Source: Chamaesiphon sp041738715
GTDB taxonomy: Bacteria; Cyanobacteriota; Cyanobacteriia; Cyanobacteriales; Chamaesiphonaceae
Assembly: GCA_041738715.1 (NCBI GenBank)
Contig: JBGSPI010000018.1
Coordinates: forward strand, 1-64,000
Direction: 5' to 3'
Length of the DNA stretch: 64,000 nucleotides
The position numbers and the translations under genes are program-made. The notes below the pieces were generated by a model. It searched no databases. It had not been told where the DNA came from and saw only the letters and a program-made list of their open reading frames with translations. Every line of letters begins with the position of its first letter. Position 1 is the stretch's first letter. Below are positions 1 through 8,035 of the stretch, one piece after another.

Positions 1-123
1 AACCGCAAACTTAAAATATTTCGGATTTTGGCTGAACGCTATCGCAATCGACGTAAACGTTTCAGTCTAAGATTTAACCTCATTTCCGCTATTCTCAATT
101 TTGAACTTGCTTCTTCCTCTTGA
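1..123 (+). pseudogene. IS5-family-like transposase, C-terminal fragment (cut by window edge)
   Basis: The first 41 codons are open in frame 1 and end in TGA. They encode a very basic tail with KIFRILAERYRNRRKRF followed by SLRFNLISAILNFEL. This looks like the extreme C-terminus of cyanobacterial IS5/IS1031-type DDE transposases, which typically end in an RYRNRR...RFNLI..I.N.EL motif. Only the tail is inside the window, so I cannot tell whether the gene is intact upstream. The stop codon is followed within a few bases by a likely terminal inverted repeat. The family call rests on recollection of the tail motif, not on a search. Confidence 0.7.
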
Positions 124-138
124 TTCATGCAAGAGGTC
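124..138 (+). mobile_element. Putative right terminal inverted repeat of the IS5-like element
   Basis: The bases TTCATGCAAGAGGTC end a few nucleotides before the next gene. Read on the other strand they give GACCTCTTGCATGAA, which resembles the start of IS5/IS1031-group elements. CTAA or TAA just after it would fit the short target duplication of that group. The left end lies outside the window, so the repeat pair cannot be confirmed. Its AGAGG lies 6 bases upstream of the following ATG and could serve as a ribosome binding site. Confidence 0.45.
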
Positions 139-142
139 TAAT

Positions 143-1201
143 ATGCCTGACACCCTCACCAAACTGACTTATCAAACAGTCCAACAAGGCAAGAGCTACT
201 TGAGTTTTGCGCACAAGACACTTTTTAGTCAATTACAGCAACTTTTGTCACCGCATACTCGCCCAACATCTTCATTACCAGTTGAATTGTTGCCAGTGAT
301 TCAAGCTAAACTTGACAAACTCAGAGCGGCAGATTTCGCTGACGCAGAAGCTGGAGTCTATCCCATCAGCTTACTATTTGATGATCCTTGGGCTGACTAT
401 CTGCGCTACTATCCACTGCTATGTCTTGATACACACAACATTTGGGGGCGGATCGAACAAAAACAGTATCAAAAATTCTCCCCCAAAATCGATACCGAAG
501 GTTATCCCAGTTACTACGTTCAAAACTTTCACCATCAGACAGATGGCTATTTCAGCGATGACTCAGCCAATCTCTATGACTTGCAAGTTGAGTTATTATT
601 CGGTGGTTCCGCAGATGCCATGCGCCGACGGATTCTCGCTCCACTCAAAACTGGACTTCAACACGCATTTGCCAACGTTCCACCAAAACAACAGCGAGTT
701 TTGGATCTTGCCTGCGGCACAGGACGTACATTGAAAGCGATTCGAGCCACTTTACCCCAAGCTTCACTTTATGGGACTGATTTATCCCCCGCTTATTTGC
801 GGAAAGCTAGCGAGCTACTATCCCAGATTCCGGGCGAGTTAGGGCAGTTAGTTCAAGCAAACGCTGAAGAGTTGCCATACTTGGACAATTACTTTCATGC
901 CATTACCTGTGTATTCTTATTTCATGAGTTACCGAGCAAGATTCGCCAAAATGTGATCGAGCAAGCTTTCCGCACCTTACAACCTGGTGGGATATTCATA
1001 ATTTGCGACTCGATTCAACTCTCAGATTCACCGGAATTGGCTCCGGCAATGAAAGGATTTGATGATATTTTTCACGAGCCTTACTACCAGGATTATACTA
1101 CTGACGATTTAGTTTTAAGATTAACAAATGCCGGCTTTGAGAATGTGCAGACAGAAATTTACTTCATGAGTAAATATTTAATCGCCACAAAATCAAATTA
1201 A
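143..1201 (+). CDS. Class I SAM-dependent methyltransferase
   Basis: The protein is 352 aa when read from ATG 143. The C-terminal half is a Rossmann methyltransferase: motif I LDLACGTG near residue 187, the acidic strand-2 end YGTDLS, then AEELPYLDNYFHAITCVFLFHE and a PGG (LQPGGIFIICDS) post-motif. These match UbiE/Methyltransf_11-type enzymes, so it should transfer a methyl group from SAM to a small molecule; the substrate is not recognisable. The N-terminal ~180 residues show no domain I know. A longer frame starts at 101, but its first 14 codons lie in the IS tail, so 143 is preferred. An AGAGG with good spacing precedes it and belongs to the IS end, so the native start could have been lost. 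Confidence 0.8.
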   Translation: MPDTLTKLTYQTVQQGKSYLSFAHKTLFSQLQQLLSPHTRPTSSLPVELLPVIQAKLDKLRAADFADAEAGVYPISLLFDDPWADYLRYYPLLCLDTHNIWGRIEQKQYQKFSPKIDTEGYPSYYVQNFHHQTDGYFSDDSANLYDLQVELLFGGSADAMRRRILAPLKTGLQHAFANVPPKQQRVLDLACGTGRTLKAIRATLPQASLYGTDLSPAYLRKASELLSQIPGELGQLVQANAEELPYLDNYFHAITCVFLFHELPSKIRQNVIEQAFRTLQPGGIFIICDSIQLSDSPELAPAMKGFDDIFHEPYYQDYTTDDLVLRLTNAGFENVQTEIYFMSKYLIATKSN

Positions 1202-1271
1202 TCCAGATCGTAATATCCGGCACTTCTACCTGGAATCAGATATCGTCCCAACACCAATACCTTCGCACCCT

Positions 1272-2639
1272 TCAGGCAGGGAAGCAGTCACCAAACAACT
1301 GAAGCAACTTGAGCGCACCATTAACGCGAATTTTACGCCGTATTAATCCCCAAAATATACTTTGCTCTTTATTCAAGAAATCTAACCAGGTTTTACTATC
1401 AGCAACTACAACCAAATTTGCTGTCCCAATGTGACCCTCCTGCACTTGCAATGTTTTATTTTGAATTACTATGGTTGCTTGTCGTTGTTCCGATCCCGTA
1501 AATGTAAAATGATAGACAACATCCATCCCCTCAAATCGATCGCGTTGAAATAACAGCGGCAACCCAAACAGAAAACCATAAATCGATTGAGGCCGAATTC
1601 CACTGCTGACTCGCTTGACCGTTTTATGGGGAAAACGTCTGTTAACGTAGGTTTCAGCATCAGAGCCGGGGATAACATAAATCGTTTCAATCTTGTCTTG
1701 TAATGGTTTCACCACCTCACGAACAAATCCTGGACGATCACTCAAAAATGCCCCAATGACATCTTCTCCCGCTGGACAAGCCGCTAGACAATAGGCGGCT
1801 TTATAGTTAGCTTTGAATGATAAACTTTGCCACATAGAAACGGATTCGGCATCACTGAATTTTTGGCGATATTCTCTAGCACTCTTACTATCAGCGATCG
1901 TTTCAGCCCAGTCGGTAAACCCACTCATCAATTCACGATAATTGTGGGTGTAACAAGCTGAGAAGTTAAAATGACCGTCGGGCGCGATCGCGCCTACTGG
2001 ACAAGCAACAACGCACAGTTTACAGTCAATGCAAGGGTTTTAGTCGATCGGATAGTTGTAATCTGTCACCTCCGCCTCCATCAAAACTGCTCCTAGTAAG
2101 ATGAAGTTACCAAATTTGGGATGAATCACATTTCGATGTAAACCAATATGTCCCAAGCCCGCAGCGACGGCAACTGGTTTGTAAGAAACAATCCAAACTT
2201 TCCCTGGAAACCGATCCATTTCCTGGGGAAATGCCACAGAGGGATTTAATGCACGAATACCGATTTCTGTCAATAACTCAACGATCGCCCGCCCCACTCG
2301 TTCGCGAAGCGTCTCTGAAAGAGAATCGATATCCGCACCACTAGCATGAAATTCAGTATTGGCGATCGATCTCAGTGGTGCCCGCACATTTTCCTGATTC
2401 ATTCGACAGACAAAGCTAATCAAGGTTTTCGTGCGCGGAAATGCGGCGAGAATATCTGCATGTTGGTCGGCGATTTCGGGTCGATCGATCTCGACAAAGC
2501 CCACATCATCGGCACCTGCTTGTAAACACAGTTCGCGCAATGAGTCCGCGTTTAAAGTTGTCGGAGCCACGAATTGCGGTTGGTTCATCGATTTCTCTCG
2601 CCACCATTTAATTGTCTGATGCTCATCAAATTTGCTCAT
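1272..2639 (-). pseudogene. QueG-like 4Fe-4S / SCP2 fusion protein interrupted by an in-frame TAA
   Basis: Reading the minus strand from ATG 2639 (GGAG ribosome binding site upstream), one frame runs to 1272 and would encode about 455 codons, but TAA at 2040-2042 cuts it. The first part (199 aa) resembles the N-terminal region of epoxyqueuosine reductase-like proteins (GHIGLHRNVIHPKFGNFILLG). Directly after the stop, in the same frame, is an intact cluster motif NPCIDCKLCVVACPVGAI, then a second CLAACPAGED motif, and a C-terminal SCP2-like sterol-carrier domain (VVVADSKTWLDFLNKE...RRKIRVNGALKLL). Nothing else is damaged. It may be a recent nonsense mutation, a sequencing error, or read-through. 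A TTG at 1931 could start a C-terminal fragment, but that would lack the first cluster. Confidence 0.8.
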
Positions 2640-2696
2640 GATATTCTCCAGCTAGAATAGTTAACTCAAGTTGCTAGTGATAAGTTATCGGTGAGG

Positions 2697-2853
2697 GGAA
2701 AGTTGAAAGTTGAAAGTTAAGAGTTGAAAGTTGAAAGTTGAAAGTTGAAAGTTGAGAGTTGAGAGTTGAGAGTAGACAGTTGACAGTTGACAGTCCCCTC
2801 GTCCCCTCGTCCCCTCGTCCCCTCGTCCCCTTGTCCCCCCGTCCCCCCGTCAC
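2697..2853. repeat. Heptanucleotide and octanucleotide tandem repeats
   Basis: Degenerate tandem copies of GTTGAAA (with GTTGAGA and GTTGACA variants) run from about 2697 to 2793. They are followed by copies of CCCCTCGT drifting to CCCCTTGT and CCCCCCGT up to about 2853. Such short tandemly repeated sequences are common in spacers of many cyanobacteria. The block fills the gap between the SDR gene and the Fe-S/SCP2 gene. A 60-codon open frame across it encodes only repeats and is not a gene. Confidence 0.9.
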
Positions 2854-2860
2854 CAACTTG

Positions 2861-3676
2861 CTAGTGTTTTGTCATGCCCTTCATCACCATTCCCATCACC
2901 TGCACTCGCCCCCAACGAGGTAAGATGACTAATGAGTAGACAATCAGCTTTGAGAGAAAACCTGGTAACACCGTCGATTTTCGACCCAGAGCCGCTAGAA
3001 TTGACTGCGCCACATCTGCGGGTTTGAGTGTTTTCCCCATTGTCATACCAGCACGGGAGGCAAAGAGACTAGCTGTCGGGCCAGGAGCCGCAGCCAGGAC
3101 ATCCACGCCGAGGGGTGCAAGTTCCACAGCTAAAGCTTCCGCCAACGTTTGCACATAAGCCTTGGTCGCGGCATAATGTGCTGCATAAGGTGTGCCCTGA
3201 AATCCCACGATCGAACTCATCAGCACTATTCCCCCACGTTGTTGCTGGGCAAACCGTCGCCCAAAATGGAGACTCATCATCAGCAGTGCCCGACAATGGA
3301 GATCGATCATGTCCAATTCATCTGCTAATGACGCATCGAGAAATAAACCTGATGTGCCAAAACCTGCTGAAGCAACTAATAGCCCGACATTGAGATCGTT
3401 GGTTTGTTCTTCTACTATTTCGATCGCTGTTTTCTGTCCTAAGTCAGCACAGATTACCCGAATCTCGATCCCATAGCGGGTAATTAAATCCACCTTCATC
3501 TGTTCTAGTCTGTCGTGGCTACGGGCGACCAAAACTAGATTGAGTCTTGCCTCGGCTAGTTGAATCGCTATTTCTCGACCGATACCAGAGGAGGCACCTG
3601 TGATTACAGCCCATAGTCCATAACGGTTCAGTAATTGTTTTTGGCGATTTGGGCTTAGATGTGTACTCATCATCAT
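2861..3676 (-). CDS. Short-chain dehydrogenase/reductase (SDR)
   Basis: The protein is 271 aa from ATG 3676. It has the classical SDR cofactor motif VITGASSGIG near the N-terminus, an NAG-like ASAGFG, the active-site serine in VLMSSIVG, and the catalytic YAATK (Tyr-x-x-x-Lys). It is therefore an NAD(P)H-dependent oxidoreductase of unknown substrate. Three ATG codons are adjacent (3676, 3673, 3670). An upstream start at 3781 would overlap the MarR gene and add 35 non-conserved residues, so I reject it. The gene lies 40 bp downstream of the MarR regulator on the same strand, and a palindrome in that gap suggests MarR control. Confidence 0.88.
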   Translation of the reverse strand: MMMSTHLSPNRQKQLLNRYGLWAVITGASSGIGREIAIQLAEARLNLVLVARSHDRLEQMKVDLITRYGIEIRVICADLGQKTAIEIVEEQTNDLNVGLLVASAGFGTSGLFLDASLADELDMIDLHCRALLMMSLHFGRRFAQQQRGGIVLMSSIVGFQGTPYAAHYAATKAYVQTLAEALAVELAPLGVDVLAAAPGPTASLFASRAGMTMGKTLKPADVAQSILAALGRKSTVLPGFLSKLIVYSLVILPRWGRVQVMGMVMKGMTKH

Positions 3677-3687
3677 TTGATAGATAT

Positions 3688-3699
3688 ATGTATATACAT
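3688..3699. promoter_or_regulatory. Palindromic operator candidate upstream of the SDR gene
   Basis: ATGTATATACAT is a perfect 12-bp palindrome placed 12 bases before the first SDR start codon. TATATACAT within it recurs at 4184-4192, just upstream of the marR start. Sharing one motif in front of a MarR regulator and its neighbour is the usual layout of autoregulation plus target control. Binding is inferred. Confidence 0.45.
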
Positions 3700-3716
3700 G
3701 TATTGAATAAAATAAT

Positions 3717-4175
3717 TTATCGATCGAGTGTTGTAATGTCAGATAGCAGCGAAAGTAATATTTGCCATTTCTCCGGTTCAAAGCGGTTGGCTAAATCGGC
3801 TTGAACCTGCTCCCATAGAGGTAGTGCTTGCGCTAATGTCTCCGAGCCTAGATCGGTCAGCGATACGATCCTGACGCGGCGATCCTCTCCAGGTTCGATA
3901 TCGATCATCCCTTTTTCTTTCAAGAGTTTCAGATTGCGCGTTAATGTAGTTTGATCTGTGAATAGCTCCTGCGCTAGCGTACTGATGGTTGTAGCTCCAA
4001 GTAAATTAATCGCTACCAGCAGCGTAAATTGGTTCGACACCAATCCCACCGGACGCAAGGCATCATTATAAGCCTGGGTCAGAATCCGCGATGCCCGCCG
4101 GACATGCAAACCCATGCAGGTTAAAGGTACCTGACTCACTCCTGCAAGATCGGATTTTAGGATTGGATCTGACAT
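3717..4175 (-). CDS. MarR-family transcriptional regulator
   Basis: The product is 152 aa from ATG 4175 (an upstream start at 4220 would add 15 residues reading through the likely operator). The central region is a winged helix-turn-helix of the MarR type: LLGATTISTLAQELFTDQTTLTRNLKLLKEKG, then the wing DRRVRIVSLTDLG. MarR proteins bind palindromic DNA as dimers and are released by small ligands, often phenolics or oxidants. The gene is followed by the SDR gene on the same strand, and the two share the TATATACAT motif in their upstream regions. The ligand is unknown. Confidence 0.88.
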   Translation of the reverse strand: MSDPILKSDLAGVSQVPLTCMGLHVRRASRILTQAYNDALRPVGLVSNQFTLLVAINLLGATTISTLAQELFTDQTTLTRNLKLLKEKGMIDIEPGEDRRVRIVSLTDLGSETLAQALPLWEQVQADLANRFEPEKWQILLSLLSDITTLDR

Positions 4176-4183
4176 GTTATATT

Positions 4184-4196
4184 TATATACATATAA
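4184..4196. promoter_or_regulatory. Operator candidate upstream of marR
   Basis: TATATACATATAA is a near-palindrome 8 bases before the preferred marR start. It shares the 9-mer TATATACAT with the palindrome in front of the SDR gene. The site would overlap the promoter and allow autoregulation; this is inferred from position and symmetry only. Confidence 0.4.
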
Positions 4197-4304
4197 TTTT
4201 AAATTGTCAACACTAATCAAAGTTGCTAGTTATGAGTTAGGGGAAAGGAACAGTTGAGAGTCCCCCAATCCCCATCCCTTACTATCCGCCCTTCACTCTT
4301 TCAA

Positions 4305-5711
4305 TCAATCCAAATCTTCCGCATCGCCGCCGACAACTACATCGCGAATCCGTAAACTCGGCCCGCCGACACCGACAGCCAAACCACCTTGTCCAGCCTT
4401 ACCACAGCCCCCAGATTCATCCCAATGGAAATCATCGCCAATTCCTTCGATATCGCCTAACGTTTTAAAGACATTTCCCGATAAGGTGACATCCCTTACA
4501 GGTTCGGCAATTTCGCCATTCCGAATCATCCAAGCTTCCCCCGCACTAAAGGTAAACATCTCCCCATTGGTCATACCCCCCAACCAATTGCGGGCGTAGA
4601 CACCCTCTTTGATGTCGGCAAATAAATCTGCCACGGGAGTATGACCGCGATCGATCCAAGTATTTGTCATGCGGACAATCGGTGGATAATGATAATTCAA
4701 ACACCGCGCATTCCCCGTCGCCGCCTCATCTAATTTCCCGGCTGTCTCGCGTGAATGTAGTCGTCCAACTAAAACCCCATCCTCGATTAACTGTGTGGTC
4801 GTCGCGGGCGTACCCTCGTCATCATATAGATAACTACCCCGATGCCCTTGTGGAGCGGCTCCGTCAAAGATCTGTAAATCTTTACAGCCAAATCTTCGCC
4901 CCATGGTCATCACTTCCAACAGATCGGGGTTTTCATACATCGAGTCTGCTTCGGAAAGGTGTCCAAATGCCTCATGAACAAACAAACCTGTCAAAATCGG
5001 GTCGATGACAACTGTATAGGCATTGCCCTTGACAGGGGGCAGGGAGAGGGCAGCTACAGCACGTTGGGCAGCACTCTCGACCTGACTGTCTAGCCCGATC
5101 AGATCTTCATAGGCTTTGCGCGAGCCAAGGGTTTCCCGTCCGGTTTGGACAGTATCACCATTTCTGGCAGTAGCTGCAAATCGAATCTCCATATCTACCC
5201 AAGATTGCTCGATCAAGGTGCCTTCTGAGGTAGCGAGGATAATGTGCTGAGTGGTATCACCGTAGCGAACGGAAGTTGTGGCGACCTGACTATCGGTATT
5301 TTGGAGAATAAGATTGTAATGTTCGCAGAGTGCTTTCTTGTGTGCGATCGGGATTTGGCGCGGATCGCTGCCAGATAGGGGCAAACTACAACTGGTCTGA
5401 ATAATCTTGATCGGGGCTAGAATTGTTTCATCTTCACCAATGATTCTCGCTGCGGCGATTGCTTCCTCGATCCGTTCGGCTAATGTTTCTAACCGATTGA
5501 AACTGGCAAACCCCCAACCACCTTTATAACAGGCGCGGACTTGACCACCGATCGCTAAATCCTCGCTGAGGGTTTCAACTTTATCGCCCCGAATCAGAAT
5601 GTCTGTACCTTCGGACTCTTCTAGTCTAATCGCCAGATAGTCTACGCGATCGCGGTAACGCTTGATCAGATCTGTTAGACGGTTTTTGCTGTCAGCAAGG
5701 ATAGATGGCAT
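4305..5711 (-). CDS. tldD: TldD-type metalloprotease (modulator of DNA gyrase family)
   Basis: The product is 468 aa from ATG 5711; a TTG at 5786 would add 25 residues and neither start has a clear ribosome binding site. The zinc protease motif HEAFGH (HExxxH) sits in FVHEAFGHLSEAD, followed by family landmarks RRFGCKDLQIFDG, GSYLYDDEGTPA and the C-terminal GGCGKAGQGGLAVGVGGPSLRIRDVVVGG. In the TldD/TldE (PmbA) pair TldD carries the metal site and cleaves unfolded or modified peptides. The partner tldE is not in this window. The C-terminus is complete. Confidence 0.93.
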   Translation of the reverse strand: MPSILADSKNRLTDLIKRYRDRVDYLAIRLEESEGTDILIRGDKVETLSEDLAIGGQVRACYKGGWGFASFNRLETLAERIEEAIAAARIIGEDETILAPIKIIQTSCSLPLSGSDPRQIPIAHKKALCEHYNLILQNTDSQVATTSVRYGDTTQHIILATSEGTLIEQSWVDMEIRFAATARNGDTVQTGRETLGSRKAYEDLIGLDSQVESAAQRAVAALSLPPVKGNAYTVVIDPILTGLFVHEAFGHLSEADSMYENPDLLEVMTMGRRFGCKDLQIFDGAAPQGHRGSYLYDDEGTPATTTQLIEDGVLVGRLHSRETAGKLDEAATGNARCLNYHYPPIVRMTNTWIDRGHTPVADLFADIKEGVYARNWLGGMTNGEMFTFSAGEAWMIRNGEIAEPVRDVTLSGNVFKTLGDIEGIGDDFHWDESGGCGKAGQGGLAVGVGGPSLRIRDVVVGGDAEDLD

Positions 5712-5849
5712 AGGTGAGGGGATAGGGTTGAGAACTTCTATAGTTGCCGATTTTAACTTGGGATTGGTGTCTTTAGGGCAAATCAATCACGATTCAGCCA
5801 AAAAACGAAATCCACCCTGGAGTGGGATGGATTTCATCGATAATTTCAG

Positions 5850-5987
5850 TTAGTGTTCTTTGTTTACTTCTCCCTCAAATGGCTGTACGCCAGTGGCGGG
5901 GTATTTACTTCGATCGAGTCCGAATATTCTCGCAGCCGCATCGGAAAAATAACCGATCAGCTTATCTAGCATGGTGGCAATTTTCAT
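5850..5987 (-). CDS. Small conserved-looking protein (45 aa)
   Basis: A short frame from ATG 5987 to TAA 5850 encodes MKIATMLDKLIGYFSDAAAR, then IFGLDRSKYPATGVQPFEGE, ending VNKEH. It has an amphipathic helix followed by a YPATGVQPFEG segment that resembles tails of very small cyanobacterial hypothetical proteins I have seen. A second ATG at 5972 would give 40 aa. The gene lies between tldD and a TM2 gene. No function is known. Evidence is the coherent amino-acid pattern and the recalled family resemblance; overlapping plus-strand frames look random. Confidence 0.55.
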   Translation of the reverse strand: MKIATMLDKLIGYFSDAAARIFGLDRSKYPATGVQPFEGEVNKEH

Positions 5988-6240
5988 ATCTATCTAGGCC
6001 CCTGCGCTAATAATAGGTTAAGCTATCTTTTTGTTTCTTATAATGTCAATCATAGCCGATCCAAACATAGTTCAAGACCTAATTTAATAGATATTTAACT
6101 ATCTCAATGATTTGTTAACTGAACCAACTCAGCCAATCACAAAGGCTGGTGAGCTTATCTGGAATATTTTGGGAAAATTAAAAATATCAGAGTAGAATTA
6201 TCATCAATTCTCATCATTACCCCGATTCAGGAGCAAATTA

Positions 6241-6501
6241 ATGCAAGATTCACCCCCAGATGCTAGTAAAAAAATCGCCGCAGGTATCTGTGGTATCTTA
6301 CTTGGTGCCCTTGGCGTTCATAAATTTATTCTCGGTTATAACACCGAAGGTCTAATCATGCTACTAATTAGTGTGCTCACCTGCGGATTTGGTTCCCCTA
6401 TTATCGGCATCATCGGTCTTGTCGAAGGAATTATCTACCTAACGAAAACTGATGCCGAATTTATCAACACTTACATTACCAATAAAAAAGGTTGGATGTA
6501 G
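6241..6501 (+). CDS. TM2 domain protein
   Basis: The protein is 86 aa. After a short polar N-terminus it has the TM2 pattern: KKIAAGICGILLGALGVHKFILGY (first helix with the G.HKF.LG turn), then GLIMLLISVLTCGFGSPIIGIIGLVEGIIYL (second helix), and a short cytoplasmic tail. TM2 proteins are small two-helix membrane proteins of unknown biochemical role, often small accessory genes in bacteria. Its last 10 bases overlap the start of the DUF2752 gene, so the two are probably co-transcribed and translationally coupled. Confidence 0.88.
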   Translation: MQDSPPDASKKIAAGICGILLGALGVHKFILGYNTEGLIMLLISVLTCGFGSPIIGIIGLVEGIIYLTKTDAEFINTYITNKKGWM

Positions 6502-6926
6502 CCTTGACAAAACCACTGTCTAGATCGGCGCGATGGCACCGTTACCTGGCGATCGGTATTTGCAGTTTTCCCATAGTCACAAGTTTGGCGATCTCACCTG
6601 GAGATCGCCTGAGTACGCCTGCTTGTCTGATTCGACATTGGTTCGGGGTTATCTCACCTAGTTGTGGGTTAACCAGATCTGTGATCTTTTTTGCTCATGG
6701 TGACTGGGAACGGGCGATCGAATATCATTTATTCGGGCCGTTGATTTTCTTCAGCTTGACAATTGCGATCTTCTCCTGTGCATGGGAATTACAACATCAA
6801 GATCGCCTACCAAACCGCTATCGTCGCTGGTTTAACTATCTACCAGTCCAAATTAGTTTAGTAGCTAGTTTTCTCGGCTACTACTTACTTCGGCTGAGTC
6901 ATATTCTTCCCACCACTCATCTTTAG
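6492..6926 (+). CDS. DUF2752 membrane protein
   Basis: The product is 144 aa. It contains the DUF2752 signature: ACLIRHWFGVISPSCGLTRSVIFFAHGDWERAIEYHLFGPLIFF, in which CGLTR and the following short helix-His segment are characteristic. Hydrophobic segments near residues 20-35, 75-100 and 115-135 suggest three membrane helices. The function of the family is unknown; in other bacteria it is often found beside TM2 genes, as here. It overlaps the TM2 gene by 10 bases and a small membrane protein follows 10 bases later. Confidence 0.85.
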   Translation: MDVALTKPLSRSARWHRYLAIGICSFPIVTSLAISPGDRLSTPACLIRHWFGVISPSCGLTRSVIFFAHGDWERAIEYHLFGPLIFFSLTIAIFSCAWELQHQDRLPNRYRRWFNYLPVQISLVASFLGYYLLRLSHILPTTHL

Positions 6927-6936
6927 GAGTTCGATC

Positions 6937-7134
6937 GTGAAAGGCAACTCAAAATTGCTCTGGTTATTGCTTCCCCTCAGCTTCGGGGCAATCTACTTTC
7001 CATCGATCGCATTGCTGGATACTAATGTGGTTGCTAGAGAAGTTTTGATGATGCTCCCACTCCAAATCGCCGCCTTGATCTATGTGCGTGGTAGGGTCAA
7101 GGGGAAAGGGGAAAGGGTAAAGGGGAAAGGGTAA
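6937..7134 (+). CDS. Small membrane protein with repeat-encoded tail
   Basis: The product is 65 aa, starting at GTG 6937 with TAGGAG 8 bases upstream. Two hydrophobic stretches (LLWLLLPLSFGAIYFPSIALL and VLMMLPLQIAALIYV) suggest two membrane helices. The last ~14 residues, GRVKGKGERVKGKG, are encoded by the AAAGGGG/AAAGGGT heptamer repeat that follows, so the original C-terminus was probably shorter or replaced. It is the third gene of the TM2/DUF2752 group by spacing (10 bases). No family recognised. Confidence 0.6.
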   Translation: MKGNSKLLWLLLPLSFGAIYFPSIALLDTNVVAREVLMMLPLQIAALIYVRGRVKGKGERVKGKG

Positions 7135-7152
7135 AGGGGAAAGGGTAAAGGT
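7092..7152. repeat. AAAGGGG/AAAGGGT heptamer tandem repeat
   Basis: Alternating units AAAGGGG and AAAGGGT run tandemly across this segment. They form the last codons of the small membrane protein gene and continue past its stop. The repeat resembles the degenerate heptamer tracts elsewhere in the window. Confidence 0.85.
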
Positions 7153-7223
7153 CATGTTTCAGTCTAGCAACAGTAGTAACCACGATTCACTATTCATCAT
7201 TCACTACTTACTACCCCTACCCA

Positions 7224-7850
7224 CTAAAGCACACCCTTAGAACTAGGAATCGTCCCTACCCGACGCAGATCGGCTTCTGTCGCCATCCGCATTGCCCGTG
7301 CAAAAGCTTTGAATGTCGCTTCAATAATGTGATGGGAATTAATACCATCTAATTGACGAATGTGGAGTGTCATTAGACTATGATTTACCACAGCTACAAA
7401 AAATTCTCGAACTAACTGAGTATCATAAGTCCCCACTCGCTGAGTGGGGATTTCTAGCCCATAACTAAGGTGTGGACGACCCGAAAAATCTAACGCGACT
7501 TGGACTAAAGCTTCATCCAGTGGGGCAACAAAATGACCAAATCTAACGATGCCCTTACGATCGCCTAGAGCTTTGGCAAGAGCCATTCCTAGCGTAATTC
7601 CAACATCTTCATTCGTATGGTGATCGTCGATTTCAATATCTCCGGTAGCGGCAATTTGCAAATCAAATAAACCATGAGCGGCAATCTGATGGAGCATGTG
7701 ATCGAGGAAGGGTATCCCTGTCTGCGCCTGACAAACTCCAGTTCCATCCAGATTAATGGTAACGGTGACATCTGTTTCACCAGTTTTCCGATGAACCGTT
7801 GCAATCCGATGGGACGAAAGTTTGAGGTGCGGTTGGCTGGTGGTTTGCAT
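7224..7850 (-). CDS. hisB: Imidazoleglycerol-phosphate dehydratase
   Basis: The product is 208 aa, the normal length for monofunctional HisB. Both duplicated half-motifs are present: GIPFLDHMLHQIAAHG with DHHTNEDVGI, and RQLDGINSHHIIEATFKAFARAMR near the C-terminus. The paired HHxxE-type histidines bind the two manganese ions. The enzyme dehydrates imidazole glycerol phosphate to imidazole acetol phosphate in histidine biosynthesis. It stands alone here with no other his gene, as usual in cyanobacteria where his genes are scattered. A heptamer repeat lies past its 3' end. Confidence 0.96.
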   Translation of the reverse strand: MQTTSQPHLKLSSHRIATVHRKTGETDVTVTINLDGTGVCQAQTGIPFLDHMLHQIAAHGLFDLQIAATGDIEIDDHHTNEDVGITLGMALAKALGDRKGIVRFGHFVAPLDEALVQVALDFSGRPHLSYGLEIPTQRVGTYDTQLVREFFVAVVNHSLMTLHIRQLDGINSHHIIEATFKAFARAMRMATEADLRRVGTIPSSKGVL

Positions 7851-8035
7851 TTTAGGGATTAGTAATCGATGTTGATGTTGTTGAGTTTTGTTTTCCTTAA
7901 CCCAATCTACAACTATATTTTACCACCTTCTCTTTTCTGGACTCTATCCTCTACCCCTTTCCCCCTAGTTCGTGATTTCTAGCAAAATTTGGGAATCCTA
8001 GAAGAGGTAATCTTCAGATACAACGGAATCGGTAG

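Noticed and set aside
312..734. 140-codon frame inside the methyltransferase gene
   Set aside because: Other-frame shadow with random composition; the methyltransferase frame has clear motifs.
143..1201. CheR assignment for the first methyltransferase
   Set aside because: It lacks the CheR N-terminal helical domain and its pattern is of UbiE/Methyltransf_11 type; it is also 7 kb from the che operon.
2697..2853. Possible CRISPR-like array
   Set aside because: Units are 7-8 bases with no spacers of constant length; these are simple tandem repeats.
2674..2856. 60-codon frame across tandem repeats
   Set aside because: Encodes only repeated LSTLNFQ-like units from the heptamer tract; no start signal and no protein pattern.
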